Part shown: positions 1 through 7,412 of the stretch, one piece after another
How the letters are laid out: the number at the start of each line of letters is the position of its first letter
How positions within the stretch are numbered: position 1 is the first letter of the stretch
Assembly (NCBI GenBank): GCA_002364615.1
Contig: DEYP01000002.1
Coordinates: 1 to 64,000, forward strand
DNA: 64,000 nt
Reading direction: 5' to 3'
Origin: Arsukibacterium sp. UBA3155
GTDB taxonomy: Bacteria > Pseudomonadota > Gammaproteobacteria > Enterobacterales > Alteromonadaceae
Notes under the pieces: model-generated
What the model was told of the DNA's origin: nothing
Seen by the model: only the letters and a program-made list of their open reading frames with translations
Databases searched by the model: none
Position numbers and translations under genes: made by a program

Positions 1-13
1 AGCAAATATTATC

Positions 14-86
14 GCCAGCAAAAAGCGCTGGCTGCGACGTCAACCCGCTGCGCGGCTTTCCGCGCTAAGTTTGGGCGTTATAAGCC
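14..86 (+). repeat. attC-like cassette recombination site (3' part)
   Basis: Hairpin-rich, GC-rich spacer ahead of the first gene. Two perfect stems are visible: GCCAGC/GCTGGC at 14-19 and 27-32, and GCGCGG/CCGCGC at 50-55 and 60-65. The block ends in GGGCGTTA, the usual right-hand end of integron attC sites. The 18 bases at 36-53 recur with three mismatches at 2727-2744, in another spacer of this region. The left half of the site would lie before the window, so this is a partial call resting on structure and the shared core, not on a database match. Confidence 0.5.
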
Positions 87-101
87 TTTTAAGGATTGAG
101 T

Positions 102-932
102 ATGTTTGGAATTTTTGAGAGCAAGCCTATTCTGTCTGTCGAGGATACAGAATTCCAAATCGCTACTTTCAAGTGGTTACTGAAACATTTTGGTGGGGAT
201 GATTTCTATCAAGATTCAACACTGGTTCTTCCTACTAAAAATTTCTTTCCTTCAAAGGTTGATAACATCGAGCACGCTGCAAATGAAACATTTTTGGCCG
301 TGAAAAAGTACGCAGGAATGGAGGGTTGGCCATGCAAATTAGAAGCGCAAGAGGACGACATTGACGTAAGGGTATCTCCAACTATCGCAATTCAGAATGC
401 CCCGCAAAACCCACTTGGAACTTTTGAAGTTAAAGAAAGCGAAGAGGTTGTTATAACCTATAGCCCGGCAGCAGTTCAAAAACCCGTTGAACTTGTGGCT
501 ACATTTGCACATGAACTTGCTCACTATTTAACTGCCACCTGTATCGAAGAGCCCCCTGGTGGATGGGATAACTGGGAATTTGCTACTGACATTACGGCTA
601 CTTTTCTAGGCTTTGGCATCTTCATGGCCAATTCTGCATTTAATTTTCGGCAATTTTCGGAAATTGACTCTCAAGGTTGGAGTTACAGTAGGAATGGGTA
701 TTTGACGGAAACGGAACATGTGTATGCGTTGGCTATTTTTTTATGCCTGAAGAATATACCTTTCGATACAGCTGCACATCATTTAAAGCCATCACTGCGC
801 AAAATTTTAAAAAAATCCTTAAAAGAATTATCGAAATCAGGATGTATCGAAGAGTTGTTGGCAATCAAGTACGTGCCATCGGCTTATAACAAGTTAAGTC
901 AGCAGGACGCCGCAAACGGCGCCTCTGCTTAA
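102..932 (+). CDS. Putative zinc metallopeptidase-like cassette protein (HExxH)
   Basis: I do not recognise the family. The 276-residue protein carries an HELAH motif at about residues 137-141 on a predicted helix, the classic zinc-binding signature of gluzincin-type peptidases. An acidic stretch with WEFATD about 20 residues later could supply the third ligand (inference). There is no signal peptide; one hydrophobic helix with GFGIF follows the motif. The ATG at 102 is chosen over an in-frame TTG at 96 because AAGGA at 91-95 sits at the right distance from it. The gene starts just after an attC-like spacer and is AT-richer than the core genes, as expected of a captured cassette. It could equally be a non-catalytic member of an HExxH fold. 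Confidence 0.7.
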   Translation: MFGIFESKPILSVEDTEFQIATFKWLLKHFGGDDFYQDSTLVLPTKNFFPSKVDNIEHAANETFLAVKKYAGMEGWPCKLEAQEDDIDVRVSPTIAIQNAPQNPLGTFEVKESEEVVITYSPAAVQKPVELVATFAHELAHYLTATCIEEPPGGWDNWEFATDITATFLGFGIFMANSAFNFRQFSEIDSQGWSYSRNGYLTETEHVYALAIFLCLKNIPFDTAAHHLKPSLRKILKKSLKELSKSGCIEELLAIKYVPSAYNKLSQQDAANGASA

Positions 933-964
933 AGCGATATGCTAAAAGTCAAATTGGAGTTTTA

Positions 965-1207
965 ATGTTTAAGCGGGCGTTTAACCTTAACCTTATTATC
1001 TTCTCAATAATCTCATTATTGTGTGCACTTGGGGCTGAACTGTATTTTCAGGTGAGACTTGATTCAACATTTTGGCTATATGCTAATGAGAAAGGAGAAT
1101 TAGCTAGTTTCATTTTGGCTTTGTTTAATCCTTGGCTGGGCTTTCCATTTGCCTTGCTCGCGACTTATTTAAAATTCAAAAAGGATTCAAATAAAATTGG
1201 CTCATAA
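965..1207 (+). CDS. Small membrane protein, cassette-borne
   Basis: Unrecognised 80-residue protein with two strongly hydrophobic segments, roughly residues 8-28 and 44-66, and a lysine-rich C-terminal tail (KFKKDSNK) that should stay in the cytoplasm. GGAG lies a few bases upstream of the ATG. It is 32 bases behind the HExxH gene and so probably shares its transcript and cassette. Its TAA stop is embedded in the left arm of an attC-like site, a layout typical of integron cassettes. No function can be assigned. Confidence 0.6.
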   Translation: MFKRAFNLNLIIFSIISLLCALGAELYFQVRLDSTFWLYANEKGELASFILALFNPWLGFPFALLATYLKFKKDSNKIGS

Positions 1208-1284
1208 CAAACTGCTTAATTTCGTTCCGGCCACAAACAACGTGGCCTCCACTGGACTGCCTACGCTGCGCTGCGGCAGTTATG
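1203..1284 (+). repeat. attC-like site
   Basis: The outer arms CATAAC (1203-1208) and GTTATG (1279-1284) are exact reverse complements. Inside them CTGC pairs with GCAG, offset by a three-base spacer on the left side, reproducing the R''-spacer-L'' / L'-R' arrangement of attC sites. Two internal stems are also perfect: GGCCAC/GTGGCC, and ACTGCC/GGCAGT near the right end. The length of about 82 bases is within the normal attC range. This is the best-formed site in the region. Confidence 0.6.
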
Positions 1285-1373
1285 TCCCTGTGCAATGCTC
1301 AAATTATCATACAGAGTGACGGGTGTTGGGAGCACTGTTCAAAAAAAACGCAAAATCGCGCGGAAGCGAACAT

Positions 1374-2345
1374 ATGAAAGCACTGAATATTAGAAAGTAC
1401 GGGTCACCTGATTTTTTAGAGATTCAAGATGTTGAAAAACCAAAACCAGTGGGTGATCAGGTACTGATTAAAGTAAAAGCTGTCTCGGTCAACGACTGGG
1501 ATTGTGGTTTGCTGCACGGTTCGCCATTTGTACCAAATCGCTTTATAGGTGGGCTGTTTAAACCGCGCATCATCATGGGCACAGACATTGCTGGAGTAGT
1601 TGAAGCTGTTGGCAGTGCAGTCAGCTCATACAAGCCTGGTGACGAAGTGTACGGTGATCTATCTGGTTCCGGGTTCGGAGGATTTGCAGAGTATGTATGT
1701 GTACCAGAAGGTGCCGTAAAATTTAAATCTCCAAGTATGAGTTTTGAACAAGCAGCCTCCATCCCTCATGCGGGAATGCTTGCGTTCCAAGGAGTGACCG
1801 CGGGTGGTCAACCCAAACTTGGACAGAAAGTTCTGATAAACGGCGCTGGGGGTGGAGTAGGTAGTATCGCCATTCAACTCCTGAAGCTTCATGATATAGA
1901 GGTGACTGGCGTCGATAGCGCAGCAAAACTGGACGCGATGCGACTGTGGGGATTCGACCATGTGATCGACTATCAAGCTGAGGATTTTACACGCAATGGC
2001 CGGTGTTATGACTTGATTATCGATGTCAAGACCGATCGGAACCCAGCGGACTACGAGCGTGCTCTGAACACTGATGGTATATATGCGACCGTAGGTGGAA
2101 AAGTATCCAGGTTGCTGAAGATTGCCCTCTCAGGCGTACGCATAAACCGTGCGCGAGACAAGAAGCTTCGGGTTATAGGGCTTCAGGCCAATCGCGATCT
2201 GGCCTACTTTAACGAACTGTTCGAAGCCGGCAAGTTCAAACCGGTGATTGATACGGTGTTTGAATTCACAACCAATGGTGTCCGCAATGCATTTCATCAT
2301 TTTGAGGCAGCTGCCCACAAAGGAAAGATTGTTGTTCGCACATAA
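1374..2345 (+). CDS. Zinc-free MDR-family NAD(P)H-dependent oxidoreductase
   Basis: A 323-residue medium-chain dehydrogenase/reductase of the quinone oxidoreductase type, expected to use NADPH to reduce quinones or activated alkenes/carbonyls in the cytoplasm. Seen: an N-terminal GroES-like domain opening with MKALNIRKYGSPDFLEI, GTDIAGVVEAVG near residue 65, and the Rossmann dinucleotide motif GAGGGVGSIAIQL near residues 155-167. The zinc-binding residues of alcohol dehydrogenases are not evident. The ATG at 1374 matches family N-termini; an upstream GTG at 1323 would add 17 residues without family character. The substrate is unknown. It sits alone between two attC-like spacers. Confidence 0.85.
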   Translation: MKALNIRKYGSPDFLEIQDVEKPKPVGDQVLIKVKAVSVNDWDCGLLHGSPFVPNRFIGGLFKPRIIMGTDIAGVVEAVGSAVSSYKPGDEVYGDLSGSGFGGFAEYVCVPEGAVKFKSPSMSFEQAASIPHAGMLAFQGVTAGGQPKLGQKVLINGAGGGVGSIAIQLLKLHDIEVTGVDSAAKLDAMRLWGFDHVIDYQAEDFTRNGRCYDLIIDVKTDRNPADYERALNTDGIYATVGGKVSRLLKIALSGVRINRARDKKLRVIGLQANRDLAYFNELFEAGKFKPVIDTVFEFTTNGVRNAFHHFEAAAHKGKIVVRT

Positions 2346-2411
2346 CTATCTATTGCACGCGACCAGCTGCGCTGGCACGTGAATAAGGGTATTAGCTTTT
2401 CAGGGAGCAAT
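2341..2411 (+). repeat. Degenerate attC-like spacer
   Basis: The spacer begins with CATAAC (2341-2346), overlapping the stop codon of the preceding gene exactly as at 1203, and contains a CCAGC/GCTGG stem with a three-base loop. No matching GTTATG right arm is visible, so if it is an attC site it is decayed. Its reading as a cassette boundary rests on position and the shared left arm only. Confidence 0.3.
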
Positions 2412-2417
2412 GAGTAA

Positions 2418-2693
2418 ATGGATAACTTTTCGTTTCTAAACGCACAATTTTTTGTGTTCGTTGTAATAGTTGCACTGCTTGTCATACAAATGTTTGCGCT
2501 CAAGAAAGGATATTTTGTAAAGGTAGAATACTCAAAGCCACGTAAACTTTTCTGGGCAGTTTTTATTTCATCTATTTTCGCCGTAAATAGTATTGTCTTT
2601 GGCAATATGTATTTCTTGCTATTAGCTGTGGTGCTTGGTGTATATCTATATTTTTTCAAACAATATTATGCATTTAAACGCAATCAAAGCTAA
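2418..2693 (+). CDS. Small membrane protein, cassette-borne
   Basis: Unrecognised 91-residue protein with three hydrophobic segments, roughly residues 10-30, 45-62 and 64-80, separated by short basic stretches (KKGYFVKVEYSKPRK), and a basic C-terminus (YAFKRNQS). AT-rich like its neighbours. GGGAGC lies about 9 bases before the ATG. Its stop overlaps the left end of the next attC-like spacer. No function can be given. Confidence 0.55.
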   Translation: MDNFSFLNAQFFVFVVIVALLVIQMFALKKGYFVKVEYSKPRKLFWAVFISSIFAVNSIVFGNMYFLLLAVVLGVYLYFFKQYYAFKRNQS

Positions 2694-2776
2694 CAATACG
2701 TATTACTCGCGGCCTGTAGCCGCTTAGACGCCAACCCACTGCACTGCTTGTCGACGGTGTGCTTTGAGCGTCATGT
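2689..2776 (+). repeat. attC-like spacer sharing a core with the first site
   Basis: Starts with GCTAAC overlapping the preceding stop and ends near GAGCGTCATG. It contains a GCGGC/GCCGC stem (2709-2713 and 2719-2723). Bases 2727-2744 match 36-53 of the first site at 15 of 18 positions, and both are followed by a second hairpin and then TTTGRGCGT. The shared core between spacers that flank unrelated genes is the main reason to read the region as a cassette array. Confidence 0.45.
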
Positions 2777-2791
2777 GAATAGGAAGTTTCA

Positions 2792-3196
2792 ATGGACAAG
2801 GTAGTCAAAACTCGTTTTGAAGAGTATCCCGAAAACGTTCGCCCTCGGCTGGAACAGTTAAGAAATTTAATTCTCAAGCTTTCATCTGACTTAGATTTAG
2901 GTAAAGTCGAAGAATCGTTGAAGTGGGGCGAGCCGAGTTATAGCGTCAAAACGGGTAGCCCTATCCGAATTGATTGGAAATTTAAGTCGCCAGATAACTA
3001 TTTTCTGTTTTTCAATTGCAAAACTAAGTTAGTCGACACGTTTAGAGAATTACACAATAGTACGCTGGAGTTTCAAGGCAATAGGGCAATCGTATTAAGC
3101 GTATGTAACCCTTTGCCTGAGGCAGCAATTAAGCACTGTGTAGAGCTTGCCTTAACTTATCAACAGCGCAAACATTTGCCACTTTTAGGCGCTTGA
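2792..3196 (+). CDS. DUF1801 (YdhG-like) protein
   Basis: A 134-residue protein resembling DUF1801/YdhG-type proteins, a small alpha-beta fold of unknown function often found on cassettes and near stress genes. Seen: the typical opening with helix YPENVRPRLEQLRNLI, then the EESLKWGEPSYSV segment near residues 43-55, followed by beta strands (NYFLFFNCK) and a C-terminal helix. GGAAG lies 10 bases before the ATG. Length agrees with the family. The gene follows an attC-like spacer and is the last intact member of the run. Confidence 0.75.
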   Translation: MDKVVKTRFEEYPENVRPRLEQLRNLILKLSSDLDLGKVEESLKWGEPSYSVKTGSPIRIDWKFKSPDNYFLFFNCKTKLVDTFRELHNSTLEFQGNRAIVLSVCNPLPEAAIKHCVELALTYQQRKHLPLLGA

Positions 3197-3291
3197 TCGG
3201 CAAGGTTATGCCGTAGAAGCTGTGCGTGCCATCATTGGTGCTTTATGTTATCAGCATTATTTATTTCACAGTACACGGCAAGGAAAAGCAG

Positions 3292-3411
3292 ATGTCAGGG
3301 CCAGCGAAAAACGGTGTTCTAATCTACTGTGGCGATTTGTGCAACTTATCAGAGTTTTATGAAAACCTTTTAATTCATGGACGGGACCTTTCTATCGGCT
3401 ATTGCAGATAA
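3292..3411 (+). pseudogene. N-terminal stump of a glyoxalase/VOC-family gene
   Basis: From the ATG at 3292 (AAGGAAAAG upstream) the reading frame gives MSGPAKNGVLIYCGDLCNLSEFYENLL, the start of a vicinal-oxygen-chelate domain: first beta strand, then the helix in which family members read LxxFYExxLG. After about 27 residues the similarity stops and the frame ends at 3411, where a full domain would need about 120 residues. The remainder has been lost, probably at the junction between the cassette-like region and the DMT transporter gene. The 90 bases before it show nothing recognisable. Confidence 0.5.
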
Positions 3412-3436
3412 TTATGTCAGCCCCGGGAAAAGATTG

Positions 3437-4285
3437 ATGTCATTTTTACGTATTTTAGGCTTAACGTCGCTGAGCATGGCGGCATTTGCTGGCAATTCAT
3501 TGCTGTGTCGGGCTGCCTTGCTTCATACCAGCATTGATGCGGCCAGTTTCACCAGCATTCGATTAATCTCCGGTGCAATAGTACTTGTGCTACTCATCCG
3601 CTGCCGGCAGGGGGCGCCTGTCATTGCGGGTAACTGGCTGTCGGCCATGGCGTTATTTGTTTATGCCGCCGGCTTTTCTTTAGCTTACATTAGTTTGTCT
3701 GCTGCTACCGGTGCCTTGCTACTTTTTGGTGCTGTGCAGGCGACCATGATTGGTTATGGCATTTATGCTGGAGAGCGTGTTCGCAAATGGCAGCTTGCCG
3801 GGCTTTTACTGGCACTCGGGGGGCTATTAGTGATGCTGCTGCCGGGGCTTTCGGCACCGCCGCTGCAAGGCGCTATACTGATGTTAAGTGCGGGGGTAGC
3901 CTGGGGCATTTATTCTCTTTGTGGCAAAGGCGCGGGCGATCCTACCGGGGTAACCACGGGGAATTTTCTGCGTGCGGTTCCTATCACCTTAGCCATGAGC
4001 CTGCTCACTTTAAATTCGATAACACTTGATATGGCAGGTTTTGGCTATGCCGTTGCCTCGGGCGCCTTAATGTCCGGGTTGGGGTACGCCATCTGGTACA
4101 GGGTGCTACCAGCGCTGCGGGCAACCAGCGCTGCAACGGTGCAGCTTAGCGTACCGGTGATTGCAGCCCTGGGCGGTATTATTATCTTAAATGAGCCAGT
4201 TACCGTACGTCTGCTCGTTGCTAGTGTGGCTATACTTGGCGGCATTGCACTGGTTATGAACAAGGAAAAACCCGGTGAAACGTGA
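3437..4285 (+). CDS. DMT-superfamily (EamA) transporter
   Basis: A 282-residue inner-membrane protein with about ten hydrophobic segments in two EamA-type halves, the fold of drug/metabolite exporters. Seen: the opening LRILGLTSLSMAAFAGNSLLCRAAL, with its NS..CR motif typical of one EamA subgroup, and repeated glycine-rich helices such as LLLALGGLLVMLLPGL. The ATG at 3437 (GGGAAAAG upstream) starts the protein directly at helix 1; an earlier ATG at 3377 adds 20 hydrophilic residues without support. The gene overlaps the next one by 11 bases, so the two are co-translated. Substrate unknown. Confidence 0.85.
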   Translation: MSFLRILGLTSLSMAAFAGNSLLCRAALLHTSIDAASFTSIRLISGAIVLVLLIRCRQGAPVIAGNWLSAMALFVYAAGFSLAYISLSAATGALLLFGAVQATMIGYGIYAGERVRKWQLAGLLLALGGLLVMLLPGLSAPPLQGAILMLSAGVAWGIYSLCGKGAGDPTGVTTGNFLRAVPITLAMSLLTLNSITLDMAGFGYAVASGALMSGLGYAIWYRVLPALRATSAATVQLSVPVIAALGGIIILNEPVTVRLLVASVAILGGIALVMNKEKPGET

Positions 4286-4682
4286 GCAAATAATACTGGT
4301 CTATGATGAAGAGTGTCCGGCGTGTCATGCTTATTGTCAGGTGGTGAATATACGGCGAAGTGTGGGCGATTTGATACTCGTTAATGCCCGGGAAGAGAGT
4401 GACATTATGGAAGAAATTACCGCTAAGGGCTTGGATGTTGACCAGGGAATGGTGCTGAAAATAGGCGAACAACTCTACTTTGGTGCCGATGCCATTCATG
4501 CTCTGGCGTTAATTGGCAGCCGATACGGCATACTTAACCGAATAAACTACTGGCTTTTCAAATCAAAAACCGTGTCTGGGGTGCTTTATCCCGTTCTGCG
4601 ATGCTTTCGCAACCTTTTATTAAAGATATTAGGAAAAAAAAAGGTTAATAATTTAAGATTGTCCGGTAACGACAAATTTTAA
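4275..4682 (+). CDS. DUF393 / DCC-type thiol-disulfide oxidoreductase-like protein
   Basis: A 135-residue protein with YDEECPACHAYC at residues 10-21, the D-x-x-C-P-x-C signature of the DUF393 (DCC) family, a thioredoxin-like group whose exact substrates are not known. The two cysteines are C14 and C17. A basic C-terminal tail rich in lysine follows an amphipathic segment. It starts with GTG, with AAGGAAAAA about 8 bases upstream inside the end of the transporter gene. Translational overlap suggests the pair works together, but no shared substrate is evident. Confidence 0.8.
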   Translation: MKREQIILVYDEECPACHAYCQVVNIRRSVGDLILVNAREESDIMEEITAKGLDVDQGMVLKIGEQLYFGADAIHALALIGSRYGILNRINYWLFKSKTVSGVLYPVLRCFRNLLLKILGKKKVNNLRLSGNDKF

Positions 4683-4771
4683 GCAGGTATTTTTTGCCCG
4701 GGCACGTGACAGGGCAAAGATATCGCTAAATAAAAGTGGGCAATCTCATTAAACAAAAGGATGAACACTTT

Positions 4772-6037
4772 ATGTTTACCATTAACACACTCAGAATAAT
4801 TGGACCGGTATTATTACTGGTAGCTGCTGGCTGGCATAGTACTGTTTATAGTACTGTTGATAGTGCTGTCGATAGCGCTGTGCATAGTTCTGAACCTGGC
4901 AATGCTGCACCGGCTTATCGCCACGCCGATGAACCGATTGGCACGGTGCGTCAGTTGTATGACGGCAAGCTTTACCCCGATATCCGGGTAAATACGTTTC
5001 GCAATATTGACCGGCTGTTTCCAACCCGCACCGTTGCGCGAGGTGAGACGGTAATCACGTTACCGTTAAGTCAGCAGCCGTTACAAGCCTTTAGCTACAC
5101 GGTCGACAAGCAACAATACGATTTATATGATGTATTTTCGCTCAATGCCATCAGCGGCATGCTGATCATACACAACGGCGAAATACAGTTTGAAAAATAT
5201 CAACTGGGCAATGATGAGCATACCCGCTGGATGTCGATGTCAGTGGTAAAGTCTATTACGGCAACACTGATTGGCGCAGCAATCCAGGATGGCGCCATTA
5301 ACAGTATCGATGATCCGATAGTTAATTATTTACCGCGCTTTAAAGGCACCGCTTACGATGGCGTAACGGTAAAACATTTACTGCAAATGAGCTCGGGTGT
5401 GGCCTGGAACGAAACCTATACGGATCCGACATCTGACAGACGACGCATGCTTGAAGCACAAATTAGTCAGCAACCCGGTGCCGTACTCGATCTGATGGCG
5501 ACACTGCCGCGGGCTGCAGAGCCAGGTAGCCGCTGGAATTACAGCACCGGCGAAACGCAGTTGGCCGGGGCGCTGGTACGGGCGGCGACCGGCAAACCCG
5601 TTGCCGATTATCTGTCAGAAAAAATCTGGTCGAAGGGCATGGAAGCCGACGCGAACTGGTGGCTGCAATCAACCGATGGCCTTGAGGTTGGAGGCAGCGG
5701 TTTGTCGGCAACCTTACGTGATTACGGTCGTTTTGGCTTGTTTCTGCTAAACGATGGGGTAATAAATGACGAACGGGTGCTGCCACAAGGTTGGATAAAG
5801 ACGGCCAGTACCCGTCAGGTTATTGCAGGTGAGCAGGTTAATTATGGCTACATGTTATGGCCAATGCATGGCAATAGTTATGCTGCAGAGGGTATTTTCG
5901 GCCAGTATATCTTTGTTGATCCCGATACCAGCCTGGTGGTGGTAATGTGGAGTGCCCAGTCTAAACCCCTATACAGAGCCGGGCTGGATGAATATACCTT
6001 TTTAAAGGCACTGTCTGATTTTTACCGCAGTAAGTAG
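4772..6037 (+). CDS. Secreted serine hydrolase, class C beta-lactamase fold
   Basis: A 421-residue periplasmic or secreted protein of the beta-lactamase/penicillin-binding/esterase superfamily. Seen: an N-terminal hydrophobic signal segment, the SxxK nucleophile motif SVVK at residues 157-160, and WNYSTGE with Y257 as the likely second catalytic residue. The HSTVYSTVDSAV segment right after the signal peptide is encoded by a 12-base tandem repeat. The ATG at 4772 is preceded by AAAAGG; the in-frame ATG at 4736 puts charged residues ahead of the signal. Members include esterases and peptidases as well as beta-lactamases, so drug resistance should not be assumed. Confidence 0.85.
   Translation: MFTINTLRIIGPVLLLVAAGWHSTVYSTVDSAVDSAVHSSEPGNAAPAYRHADEPIGTVRQLYDGKLYPDIRVNTFRNIDRLFPTRTVARGETVITLPLSQQPLQAFSYTVDKQQYDLYDVFSLNAISGMLIIHNGEIQFEKYQLGNDEHTRWMSMSVVKSITATLIGAAIQDGAINSIDDPIVNYLPRFKGTAYDGVTVKHLLQMSSGVAWNETYTDPTSDRRRMLEAQISQQPGAVLDLMATLPRAAEPGSRWNYSTGETQLAGALVRAATGKPVADYLSEKIWSKGMEADANWWLQSTDGLEVGGSGLSATLRDYGRFGLFLLNDGVINDERVLPQGWIKTASTRQVIAGEQVNYGYMLWPMHGNSYAAEGIFGQYIFVDPDTSLVVVMWSAQSKPLYRAGLDEYTFLKALSDFYRSK
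4835..4891 (+). repeat. 12-base tandem repeat inside the hydrolase gene
   Basis: Four full and one partial imperfect copies of a 12-base unit of the type CATAGTACTGTT begin at 4835, 4847, 4859, 4871 and 4883. Each encodes a four-residue unit (H/Y/D)-S-(T/A)-V. The unit length keeps the frame, so copy-number change would lengthen or shorten the segment between the signal peptide and the catalytic domain. Confidence 0.8.
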
Positions 6038-6113
6038 GGAAAAAAACCACGTATGATCCCTCACTTTATTGCGTTACAGCAGAAATAGACCATTGATGCG
6101 TCAGGTCATTAGC

Positions 6114-6872
6114 CTATTGCCAGGCTTGCAGCAGCATCCAGCTGCCGGCTGCAATCATAAAAAGATTTTCAGTTAAGGACACAAAGCCCAGTGGCACTTT
6201 ACTGTTACCGCCTACACAGGCACATTTTAGTTCCCGTTTTTCAATGTATACCGCTTTAAATACTGAAATGCCGCCGATAATGCCGATAAACAGTGCCACC
6301 GGCGCGACGATAAACGCAGATAAACCAGCCAGCATACCAATACCCGCATACGCTTCAGCAAAGGGATAGATATACGCATAACGCACCCAGCGCTGAGCCA
6401 GTAAATCGTAGCCTAAAAATTGATTACTGAACGCTTCCACGTCTTGTAATTTCTGCAGTGCCAGCAAAGCCATGCTGAAGGCGACAAAGTTTTCGAGCGT
6501 GCTTATCGACCAAATTTCAGCGCCGGCTGCAACGTTCAGCGCGAAGGCCATTAACAGTGCGATGGCGAAAATAGCAATCACCGGCCGGTAGGCTGCGGCA
6601 AAGCCATTACCGGGTTTGGTTTTATCAAAATAATCCAGCAACTGCTCGTAGCCGCCAATCCGTTTATCATCAATAAAGGTTTGTGGTGTGGTTTTAACCT
6701 GATACTGCTGTTTAAACTCTTCAATTTGCTGTCGGTTACTAAGGTGGTTATCGGTGACGTCATAACCCTGTCGCTGTAACAGCGCTTTTGATTTCATGCC
6801 AAATGGACAGGTGTGTTCGGGGGTTAGCATCCGATAAAGCGTTGCTTCTTTTATTTTTGCTTTTGTTGCCAT
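6114..6872 (-). CDS. Glutaredoxin-MauE/DoxX-like membrane fusion protein
   Basis: A 252-residue protein with two parts. Residues 8-90 form a glutaredoxin-like domain with a monothiol-type CPFG active site (C22), TTPQTFID (the cis-proline loop) and GGYEQLLDY. Residues 100-250 hold about four transmembrane helices resembling the MauE/DoxX group of membrane redox proteins. The likely role is thiol-disulfide exchange linked to a membrane electron carrier (inference). The ATG at 6872 has GGAGGTAC directly upstream; a longer frame reaching 6923 lacks such a site. A conserved-looking CACVGG near the C-terminus could be a second redox pair. It is transcribed toward the serine hydrolase. Confidence 0.8.
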   Translation of the reverse strand: MATKAKIKEATLYRMLTPEHTCPFGMKSKALLQRQGYDVTDNHLSNRQQIEEFKQQYQVKTTPQTFIDDKRIGGYEQLLDYFDKTKPGNGFAAAYRPVIAIFAIALLMAFALNVAAGAEIWSISTLENFVAFSMALLALQKLQDVEAFSNQFLGYDLLAQRWVRYAYIYPFAEAYAGIGMLAGLSAFIVAPVALFIGIIGGISVFKAVYIEKRELKCACVGGNSKVPLGFVSLTENLFMIAAGSWMLLQAWQ

Positions 6873-6983
6873 AGTACCTCCATCTTTGTTTGATGATTTT
6901 AGTAGCTGGCGAGCCATTTGCAACCAAAGGGGGAAGCCATCGCTGCTATTGCGTCGATGGCGCAGGGCAGGCTAAACTTAGCT

Positions 6984-7307
6984 ATGACTAAATCAGTAGC
7001 CACGATTATTCCCACCAGCACGGTAACGCCGGCAACAGTAAGTTGCGCGAATTGTCAGGCATGTTGTTGCCGCTTAGAAGTGATGATAATTTCTGATACC
7101 GGGGTGCCGGATTACCACATATCGACGGATCAGTGGGGTGGTGAAACCATGTTAAGGCTGGCCGATGGCTGGTGTTCTGCGTTAGATCGTGACACCTATC
7201 GCTGCACGATATATGACCAGCGGCCCTGGGTTTGCCGCGAGTTTGCCATGGGTTCAGACGATTGCCTGACAGAGCGGGCGGAATTTAATGTTGGCGGTTC
7301 GCTTTAA
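6984..7307 (+). CDS. YkgJ-family cysteine-cluster protein
   Basis: A 107-residue cytoplasmic protein with the CxxCxxCCC cluster at residues 21-29 followed by further cysteines in WCSALD, YRCTIY and WVCREF. This pattern defines the YkgJ/UPF0153 group, thought to bind zinc or an iron-sulfur cluster; the function is not established. The ATG at 6984 is chosen because the family normally starts shortly before the first cysteine cluster. No strong ribosome-binding site is evident. It diverges from the glutaredoxin-fusion gene across about 110 bases. Confidence 0.75.
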   Translation: MTKSVATIIPTSTVTPATVSCANCQACCCRLEVMIISDTGVPDYHISTDQWGGETMLRLADGWCSALDRDTYRCTIYDQRPWVCREFAMGSDDCLTERAEFNVGGSL

Positions 7308-7412
7308 CAACGCGGCGGTACTGGTTGGCTTTTTTTGGAACCAACATTGCAAAATAAGCATTTTCTGTTTAGATTGGTTGGCATAATTAGCAACAGATGG
7401 CAGGGAATAACA

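Noticed and set aside
1659-1976. Minus-strand open frame opposite the MDR oxidoreductase
   Set aside because: The plus-strand frame encodes a clear Rossmann domain; the opposite frame has no features.
4693-4718. TTTGCCC/GGGCAAA stem after the DCC-protein gene as a terminator
   Set aside because: No T-run follows on the plus strand and both neighbouring genes read rightward, so at best it is a weak stem.
4772-6037. Beta-lactam resistance gene
   Set aside because: The fold is shared by esterases and peptidases, and the tyrosine motif is YST rather than YxN; resistance cannot be claimed.
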